A stretch of DNA of 7,396 nucleotides from Clostridiales bacterium (GTDB lineage Bacteria > Bacillota > Clostridia > Oscillospirales > QAMX01). Within the stretch, counting starts at the first letter, position 1; each line of letters opens with the position of its first letter. The position numbers and the translations under genes were made by a program. The notes beneath the pieces were generated by a model. That model ran no database searches, was not told the DNA's origin, and saw only the letters and a program-made list of their open reading frames with translations. The stretch lies in NCBI GenBank assembly GCA_012841675.1, contig DUUG01000245.1, forward strand, positions 1 through 7,396. Reading direction: 5' to 3'. Below are positions 1 to 4,370 of this stretch, piece by piece.

Positions 1-653
1 AAGTAATATTTATTGATGCTAACGCATCTGGCCAAATCGTCAATGGTGACTGGCTGCGGATAGTTTGCCTCCATATAGGCCACCGCCTTCTTCACATAAT
101 CAATTTGAGCCAAGGGATAATGCTTTTCTTTTTCATAGGAGATAAACTTCCCGCCGGAATACAGCAGGAAAATAATCTCATATAAATTGCATTTTATTTT
201 CAGCTCATACCCCGGCGTATTGCTGTAATACACGTCTATGATGCTTTTGAGAAGGCGTTTGATCTCCTCGCAAAGGGCTTCATCCAAGCTATCGCATTGA
301 GGAAACAGACTCGACTTGGTTTTCAGCGCGTTAATTATGTTCGTCTGGCAAAAATCCTTGTTATTAAACGCAAGAAGCTCAAAATCAAAAACCATGGCGA
401 AAATCCTACCGTTTGCATACGCGACGGTTTGGTGAAGCTGCTCTGTGTTAATGAACACAAAGCTGTCTTTGGCAAGCGGAATCTCTTTTGCGTCCAGTTT
501 AACCATGCCGTCGCATTCGGCATATAAAATCTCAAACTCCGTATGCCAATGGGCGTCGAACACCGTTTCTCCCGCCGTCGCTTTCAGATCGTAAATATAA
601 AAACTTCTGTTGTTGCGCTCCGCATGCTCAAAAAACCGCATATTAATATTCAT
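1..653 (-). CDS. AraC-family transcriptional regulator, partial (C-terminus beyond left edge)
   Basis: The minus strand reads open from an ATG at 653-651 to the window edge, 217 codons without a stop. The N-terminal half is a cupin-like sugar-sensing domain: residues 35-43 read HWHTEFEIL, the usual metal/ligand-site strand of AraC-type sensors, and QLHQTV follows at 72-77. Residues about 184-217 (DYVKKAVAYMEANYPQPVTIDDLA, shown only in part here: DYVKKAVAYMEANYP then VTIDDLA) are the start of the AraC helix-turn-helix; the second DNA-binding helix pair lies outside the window. The start is supported by a G-rich ribosome site (GGGGGTGGG) a few bases upstream; a second Met at codon 5 is an alternative. 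It is divergent from the isomerase/dehydrogenase operon, so it probably controls it, most likely as a sugar-responsive activator. The family call is firm; the ligand is unknown. Confidence 0.93.
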   Translation of the reverse strand, partial: MNINMRFFEHAERNNRSFYIYDLKATAGETVFDAHWHTEFEILYAECDGMVKLDAKEIPLAKDSFVFINTEQLHQTVAYANGRIFAMVFDFELLAFNNKDFCQTNIINALKTKSSLFPQCDSLDEALCEEIKRLLKSIIDVYYSNTPGYELKIKCNLYEIIFLLYSGGKFISYEKEKHYPLAQIDYVKKAVAYMEANYPQPVTIDDLARCVSINKYY

Positions 654-767
654 TTTTCCCACCCCCTATGCCAACATCGTATCATAATACACCAATAAAA
701 TGCAAGAAATAACCAAGCAGATATAGATAATAGTATTGACCGTATTATTTTTAGGAGGCGATATCGT
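654..767. promoter_or_regulatory. Divergent regulatory region between the regulator and the catabolic operon
   Basis: This 114-base AT-rich spacer must hold the promoters for both directions. Visible elements are a strong AGGAGG ribosome site at 753-758, nine bases before the ATG at 768, and a 6-bp inverted repeat ATAATA (727-732) / TATTAT (743-748) around a 10-base centre. I found no convincing paired -35/-10 on either strand (TATGAT- and GATAAT-like hexamers occur without a good -35), which fits promoters that need an AraC-type activator. The operator role of the inverted repeat is inference. Confidence 0.6.
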
Positions 768-1670
768 ATGCATGAAATTAAAATCGGAACGTTGGTCAGC
801 GTGGACAATGTAAAAAGAGTAATGCCAAAACTGATCCCTTACGGCTTCGAAACGTTTTCCATTACATTCTGGGAAACGGTCGGCGATTGGGATTTAGCGC
901 TTCTGGCAGAAGAAACGCGCAAAATCCTGGCGGGCACAGGCTGCCGAATTTCCTGTCTGTCCCTCTTTTCAAATCCTTTGGTGGATACGGAAAAAGGGGC
1001 CGAGGCCAGAGAAAGCTGGGAAAAGCTCATTCATGCCGCGCCTCTTTTCGGCACGGATTTGGTAACCGGTTTTGCAGGGCGGTTGCCCGACCGACCCGTC
1101 GAGGAGTCTATCCCCAGATATCGGGAGGTGTTTACCCCGCTTGCGGAGCTTGCGCAGGAAAAAGGCGTTCGGATTGCCTTTGAAAATTGCAATATGGACG
1201 GGGACTGGACCCGGGGCGACTGGAACATTGCTTTTTCTCCCGCCGCGTGGGACATGATGTTTGAAGCGGTTCCGCATGACAACATCGGCCTGCAATGGGA
1301 GCCGTGCCACCAAATGGTGCAGTTGGTCGATCCGATTCCACAGCTTCGCAAATGGGCGAAAAAGGTATTTGCCGTCCACGGCAAGGATGCGACAATCGCG
1401 TGGGATGTGGTGAAAGAAAGCGGAATCTGCGGACGGGAGCCGTTTGTTTGGCACCGCACGCCCGGATTTGGCGACAGCAACTGGACGGATATTATTTCCA
1501 TCCTCCGGATGGCAGGTTTCCAGGGAAGCATCGACATAGAGGGCTGGCATGACCCAGTTTACAGAGGCGATTTAGAATATACCGGGCAGGTTTTCGCGTT
1601 GAACTATCTAAAACAATGCCGCGGCGGCGAATGGGTTCCGAATTTTGAAAGCGATGAGGTAAGAATATAA
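768..1670 (+). CDS. Sugar phosphate isomerase/epimerase family protein (xylose-isomerase-like TIM barrel)
   Basis: This is a 300-residue protein of normal length for the AP-endonuclease-2/xylose-isomerase-like TIM-barrel family (IolE-like proteins, sugar epimerases). Expected metal-ligand positions are visible at strand ends: E139 in RIAFEN, E178 and H181 in LQWEPCH, H204 in FAVHGKD, and E258 in SIDIEGW. The PGFGDSNW segment (232-239) is also typical of the family. There is no signal peptide, so it acts in the cytoplasm. The start is fixed by AGGAGG nine bases upstream. It is the first gene of an operon with the Gfo/Idh/MocA dehydrogenase that follows after 14 bases. Such pairs work in inositol catabolism, keto-sugar chemistry and C- or O-glycoside cleavage through 3-keto intermediates; no specific substrate can be assigned here. 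An epimerase, isomerase, dehydratase or eliminase activity is possible. Confidence 0.93.
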   Translation: MHEIKIGTLVSVDNVKRVMPKLIPYGFETFSITFWETVGDWDLALLAEETRKILAGTGCRISCLSLFSNPLVDTEKGAEARESWEKLIHAAPLFGTDLVTGFAGRLPDRPVEESIPRYREVFTPLAELAQEKGVRIAFENCNMDGDWTRGDWNIAFSPAAWDMMFEAVPHDNIGLQWEPCHQMVQLVDPIPQLRKWAKKVFAVHGKDATIAWDVVKESGICGREPFVWHRTPGFGDSNWTDIISILRMAGFQGSIDIEGWHDPVYRGDLEYTGQVFALNYLKQCRGGEWVPNFESDEVRI

Positions 1671-1684
1671 AGGAGCGTTGCTGC

Positions 1685-2710
1685 ATGCATAAAATAATCG
1701 TTGCCGGCTGCGGCATGATGTCTGGCACCTGGATCAAGCACGCGAAAAACCGAGAGGATTCCCAAATCGTCGCGCTTGTGGACATTATTCCGGAAAGGGC
1801 GGAGGCCCAAAAAAAAGAATACGCGTTAAGCGCCAATACATACGCAAGCATTACAGAGGCGTTGGAAAAAGAAGACGCCACCATCGTGTTCGACATTACT
1901 GTGCCAAGTGCGCATTACGACGTTGTTACAACGTCGCTGAGGGCGGGGTGCCACGTGTTCGGTGAGAAACCGATGTCCGATTCGCTTGAAAAATCGGAAA
2001 AAATGGTAGAATGCGCAAACGAGACGAAAAAAGAGTATTTTGTCATGCAAAACAGACGGTATATCCCACAGTTGTACGCCTTGAGAAACTTTTTGCATAC
2101 CAAAACCCTTGGCAAGATCGGCCAGGTATCCGCCAACTTCCAACTGGATCCTCATTTTGGCGGCTTCCGGGAAGAAATGGACAGCCCCCTGATTGCCGAT
2201 ATGGCCATCCACACCTTTGACGCATGCCGGTTTCTTACCGGCAAAAACGCCGTCTCCGTTTATTGCCACGAATTCAACCCGTTCTGGTCCTGGTATCAAG
2301 GCAACGCAAGCGCCATTTGCGTCTTTGAAATGGAGGACGGCTCTGTGTTTGATTACCGCGGAAGCTGGTGCGCCAACGGATTGAACACCTCCTGGGAATC
2401 CGAATGGCGCATAGCCTGCGAAAACGGCGCCGTTTTCTGGGACGGGGCCGAGAAGCTGTACTATGATGCCACCGCCGATGGTGCCGCCAAAACCGGCATA
2501 TCCGACGAAAACGAGATCACTTCTTCCTTTAGGGAAATCGCGCCGATGCCTATGGCAAATACCTACCACGACGCGTGCATCAACGAAATGTTCGCCGCTC
2601 TGCAAAGCGGAACAAGACCCCAGACCGATTGCCGCGACAATATCCACAGCATCCGGATGGTTTATAAGGCCATCGAAAGCGCAAAAACTAAAAAGACCGT
2701 GTTTTTTTAA
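1685..2710 (+). CDS. Gfo/Idh/MocA family NAD(P)-dependent oxidoreductase
   Basis: This 341-residue protein has the classic two-domain layout. An N-terminal Rossmann fold carries the dinucleotide-binding turn (IIVAGCGMMSG, residues 4-14) and an acidic residue after strand 2 (VDI, 32-34), which suggests NAD preference. The hallmark EKP motif sits at 94-96 (HVFGEKPMS) and the catalytic DMAIHTFD segment at 172-179, with H176 as the likely proton shuttle. Length is normal. The start has AGGAG nine bases upstream, in the 14-base gap after the isomerase stop, so the two genes are almost surely co-transcribed and co-translated. Family members oxidise a secondary hydroxyl of a sugar, inositol or glycoside, often at C3, and a TIM-barrel partner then rearranges or eliminates the product. 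It is cytoplasmic. The substrate is not determinable from sequence. No good terminator was seen after its stop. Confidence 0.95.
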   Translation: MHKIIVAGCGMMSGTWIKHAKNREDSQIVALVDIIPERAEAQKKEYALSANTYASITEALEKEDATIVFDITVPSAHYDVVTTSLRAGCHVFGEKPMSDSLEKSEKMVECANETKKEYFVMQNRRYIPQLYALRNFLHTKTLGKIGQVSANFQLDPHFGGFREEMDSPLIADMAIHTFDACRFLTGKNAVSVYCHEFNPFWSWYQGNASAICVFEMEDGSVFDYRGSWCANGLNTSWESEWRIACENGAVFWDGAEKLYYDATADGAAKTGISDENEITSSFREIAPMPMANTYHDACINEMFAALQSGTRPQTDCRDNIHSIRMVYKAIESAKTKKTVFF

Positions 2711-2912
2711 CAGAACGGCCCAAGCACGGCAAAAAAGCCGGCGATTTCGGATTTTGCATATCTACATTGCATACCCCTAGTGTATCCAATAGCCGGGATG
2801 GGTTTATCACCAGCTGAAAGCATGTGGGCTTGCCAAAGTAAAGTTTGTATCATCGGATAACCACAAAGGCTTGGCTACATATGCGAAAACAATACTAAAG
2901 CCATCGTCGTAG
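2711..2912. other. Intergenic stretch with no supportable gene
   Basis: All frames are broken by stops. The short CGGC/GCCG stem just after the dehydrogenase stop lacks a T-run, so it is a poor terminator candidate. Short translated bits around 2815-2870 (for example ESMWACQSK) could be upstream debris of the GH16-like remnant that follows, but they are too short to call. Confidence 0.4.
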
Positions 2913-3189
2913 GGAAGCACCTCTGCCAAAGGCGACACCGACCCTTTGCATATCGGCGTGTTTTATCTGGATAATTTTTGCACAGGATCCCACACCTTAG
3001 GCCTGGAATGGACCGAAAACGAGTATATCTTCACCATCGATGGCAAGGAAACCTGCCGCACAATTTATGGCAACGGCGTTTCCCATGTGGACGAGGAGGT
3101 TATTTTCTTCGCTGGGAATTCACGATAAATTCGCCCACGAAAAGAATGATGTGCGGGAGTTCCTGATAGATTTTATTAAAGTCTCTTAA
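2913..3189 (+). pseudogene. GH16-like glycoside hydrolase, C-terminal remnant with a frameshift
   Basis: After a stop at 2910-2912 the frame is open to a stop at 3126-3128 and reads like the C-terminal half of a GH16 (laminarinase/lichenase type) jelly-roll. The string SHTLGLEWTENEYIFTIDGK resembles the family pattern of aromatic/acidic EWTP-x-x-Y followed by xDGK, and YGNGVSHVDEEVIF resembles the following strand. A shift to another frame near 3105-3118 then continues IHDKFAHEKNDVREFLIDFIKVS and a stop at 3187-3189. Here REFLIDFIKVS matches the terminal strand usually written DYFLVDYVRVY. The catalytic ExDxxE strand is not present, and there is no start codon or ribosome site, so the gene is 5'-truncated and frameshifted, hence dead. 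It sits just after the sugar operon, so the ancestral locus probably also had a secreted or cytoplasmic glucanase. The similarity is recognised by eye, not by a search. Confidence 0.62.
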
Positions 3190-3211
3190 AAAAACTAGCC
3201 GGATGGGATAA

Positions 3212-3355
3212 AATGGCTGCCGATTTTCCGCTTTGCCCCAGGTAGATTTCGACCGCGCGCTTTACAGCAGCAAAACCTTGGATGTGTTGGTTTTTTCCAA
3301 CAATGATGGCACGTTTTACAGCGCAAAATTCCGTATTGGCAATACGGAATTTTGA
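3212..3355 (+). other. Open segment without a start, possible 3' end of a broken gene
   Basis: The frame from 3212 (after a TAA at 3209-3211) to a TGA at 3353-3355 gives 47 residues that look protein-like (VDFDRALYSSKTLDVLVF, then NNDGTFYSAKFRIGNTEF). There is no start codon or ribosome site in this frame. I do not recognise a family. It lies in a stretch of gene debris and its last codons form a perfect hairpin, so it is either the tail of a decayed gene or chance. Confidence 0.3.
3325..3353. repeat. Perfect 13-bp inverted repeat with a 3-base loop
   Basis: AAAATTCCGTATT (3325-3337), loop GGC, AATACGGAATTTT (3341-3353), with no mismatch. The A-run on one side and T-run on the other would allow it to act as a weak bidirectional terminator; it could also be an operator or the centre of a small mobile repeat. 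It overlaps the stop region of the preceding open segment and lies about 20 bases before the ribosome site of the small ORF at 3377. Confidence 0.75.
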
Positions 3356-3376
3356 ATCAAAAGGAGAGGGGATCCC

Positions 3377-3472
3377 ATGGCATACGAACTGCGCTGCCGC
3401 TTCAACCATCCCACCCGCAAAGTGTATAAAGACGACCACGACGGCGCTGGCAAAGGCCATGCAATAAAATGA
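3377..3472 (+). CDS. Small 31-residue hypothetical ORF with ribosome site and terminator
   Basis: ATG at 3377 to TGA at 3470-3472, 31 residues, starting MAYELRCRFNHPTRKVYKDD and rich in basic residues, His and Asp, with no hydrophobic segment. It is preceded by AAGGAGAGGG (3361-3370), a good ribosome site at reasonable spacing. The stop codon abuts a strong intrinsic terminator. I do not recognise the peptide. It may be a real small gene, but in a stretch of debris it could equally be the cut-down start or end of a former gene. No own promoter is evident. Confidence 0.35.
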   Translation: MAYELRCRFNHPTRKVYKDDHDGAGKGHAIK

Positions 3473-3499
3473 AAAAGGCGAGGAAACCCTCGCCTTTTT
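3472..3499 (+). terminator. Rho-independent terminator, 12-bp perfect stem
   Basis: AAAAAGGCGAGG (3472-3483), loop AAAC, CCTCGCCTTTTT (3488-3499). The GC core is 7 bp and the A/T flanks make it potentially active in both directions. It closes whatever transcript crosses the small ORF. Confidence 0.92.
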
Positions 3500-3632
3500 C
3501 AAGTCTGTCGGAGCAAATAAAGTTAATGGAGCATTAGAGTTAAGAGAGATAAGGAAAACGGAGGTAGTGTAATGTAATTTGTGCGCTTGTCATTCGGAAT
3601 GATATTTGATAAACTAGGGAAAGGTGATAGCA

Positions 3633-3836
3633 ATGGGAATCTTAAGCATGGAACAATTACAAGAACGAATTTAAGAAAAGCAATTGGTAGTTGCGGACGA
3701 TAGGGTTAAGACCTTCCTTCAGTGGGATTAGCACAAAATTATTGACAGACTCAAAGAAGGTTCGGTTAAACTTAGCAAGCATCAAGACCACACTAAAGAT
3801 AATATCTTCAGTGTGGTCTCTTTTGGCCCCGCTTGA
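3633..3836 (+). pseudogene. Short degenerate ORF with two in-frame stops, unknown family
   Basis: An ATG at 3633 follows a plausible ribosome site (AAAGGTG, 3620-3626). The frame reads protein-like but is interrupted by TAA at 3672-3674 and TAG at 3729-3731 before a final TGA at 3834-3836: MGILSMEQLQERI, stop, EKQLVVADDRVKTFLQWD, stop, HKIIDRLKEGSVKLSK and onward. Charged, amphipathic composition suggests a small helical protein. The last third overlaps a terminator hairpin, so the real coding part probably ended earlier. Stop recoding is unlikely because neighbouring genes use TAA and TAG-free normal reading. I do not recognise a family; a relic of a mobile-element accessory gene is a guess from the nearby recombinase remnant. 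Confidence 0.35.
3785..3824 (+). terminator. Rho-independent terminator, 16-bp stem with one mismatch
   Basis: AGACCACACTAAAGAT (3785-3800), loop AAT, ATCTTCAGTGTGGTCT (3804-3819), then CTTTT. The outer ten pairs are perfect. It directly precedes the first direct-repeat copy, a layout repeated at 7097-7186. Confidence 0.88.
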
Positions 3837-3883
3837 AGCTGTCACACAAGTTTTTCATAAATCCCCTGTGCGAACACTCCAAA
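3829..3883. repeat. Direct repeat copy 1 (partner at 7146-7199)
   Basis: The first 42 bases (3829-3870, CCGCTTGAAGCTGTCACACA and onward to CCCCTGTG) match 7146-7186 with one G/A change and one extra C; weaker, transition-only divergence continues to 3883. Both copies lie immediately after a hairpin terminator with a CTTTT tail. Read on the minus strand, both copies start a short ORF with MKNLCDSFKR after an AGGG-type ribosome site (16 residues here, 3858-3808), and the only change inside the shared codons is synonymous. Confidence 0.85.
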
Positions 3884-3891
3884 GGCCGTCC

Positions 3892-4278
3892 TCACATAGG
3901 GGCTTTATATCCTTGAAAAAAACGGCATAGTCGCAAATTGCGACTATGCCGTTTTTCGTCCATTTTTGAAAAATCTATTGCTCCGATGCAATTGTATATA
4001 ATTCGAATCCGCCGGGCGCGGACACCATCTATCTTTTCTGCCTTATACACAATTATCTTTTCGATGAAGTACCGAAAAATCTCACCACTTAACTCTGCAA
4101 TTTCCGAGTACCTGCGTACAATCTTGAGGAAACGATCAATGTTCAGACTCTGCTCGTTTGCGGCAGCTGGCGTCTGTTTTAACGCTGTGAAAGGCAGAAA
4201 GTTGGTGTTTTTATATAGCTTGAACTGGGGAGGCGAAATCGAAGGAGTGTTCATGCAGTAAACGAGCGTTTGCTTCAA
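3892..4278 (-). pseudogene. Large serine recombinase, C-terminal (DUF4368-like) remnant
   Basis: The minus-strand frame of 128 residues contains, at about residues 44-104 (4149-3967), a stretch characteristic of the extreme C-terminus of large serine site-specific recombinases: DRFLKIVRRYSEIAELSGEI, then FIEKIIVYKAEKIDG and RIRIIYNCIGAIDF. These match the DUF4368 pattern of alternating helix and IIVxKAEKxDG plus YYNxIGxI. The catalytic resolvase domain with its serine, the recombinase domain and the zinc-ribbon/coiled coil are missing, and the first ~40 residues here look unrelated, so the gene is cut off at its 5' side near 4160-4190. It cannot be active. A strong terminator overlaps its 3' end. 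Intact relatives excise or integrate mobile elements, so this marks the edge of a former element. Family recognition is by eye but fairly secure. Confidence 0.78.
3918..3956. terminator. Bidirectional terminator, 17-bp perfect stem
   Basis: AAAAACGGCATAGTCGC (3918-3934), loop AAATT, GCGACTATGCCGTTTTT (3940-3956), fully complementary, with A-run and T-run flanks. On the minus strand it falls at the end of the recombinase remnant and probably was that gene's terminator. The remnant's last codons, after the conserved GAIDF segment, run through it. Confidence 0.9.
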
Positions 4279-4282
4279 GCTT

Positions 4283-4316
4283 TTGTAAATTTATAACCCC
4301 TTGGGTGTATTTACAA
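4283..4316. promoter_or_regulatory. Imperfect palindrome overlapping the -35 box, candidate operator
   Basis: Outer arms TTGTAAAT (4283-4290) and ATTTACAA (4309-4316) are perfect inverted copies; an inner ACCC/GGGT pair (4296-4299 and 4303-4306) continues the symmetry. The right arm covers the -35 hexamer TTTACA (4310-4315), so a bound protein would block RNA polymerase. A LacI-, GntR- or similar repressor is possible; the regulator is not in the window. The symmetry is seen; the function is inferred. Confidence 0.55.
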
Positions 4317-4338
4317 GCCTTCCCCACCGTGGTATGAT
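4310..4338 (+). promoter_or_regulatory. Vegetative sigma-factor promoter for the beta-helix gene
   Basis: -35 TTTACA (4310-4315), 17-base spacer, -10 TATGAT (4333-4338) with an extended TGG just before it. Transcription would begin near 4345. A ribosome site GGGGGA (4358-4363) lies seven bases before the ATG at 4371, leaving a short leader. Confidence 0.82.
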
Positions 4339-4370
4339 AAGCCCACAACACAAAAAAGGGGGATTTTTTC

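Noticed and set aside
1826..2647. Long 273-codon minus-strand open frame opposite the dehydrogenase
   Set aside because: It is the antisense shadow of a clear Gfo/Idh/MocA gene, and its translation shows no recognisable domain.
3176..3502. 108-codon minus-strand open frame with a hydrophobic start (MKKARVSSPFSFYCMAFASA)
   Set aside because: It looks like a signal peptide at first, but its first codons come from the terminator stem, it crosses the perfect hairpin, and it has no ribosome site.
3587..3615. Promoter-like TTGTCA, 17 bases, TAAACT
   Set aside because: The implied start of transcription falls on the ribosome site of the degenerate ORF at 3633, so it would not serve that gene well; it may be chance in AT-rich DNA.
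3672..3731. Stop-codon recoding as an explanation for the two in-frame stops in the ORF at 3633
   Set aside because: Both TAA and TAG occur there, while the intact genes in the window end normally at TAA and contain no internal stops.
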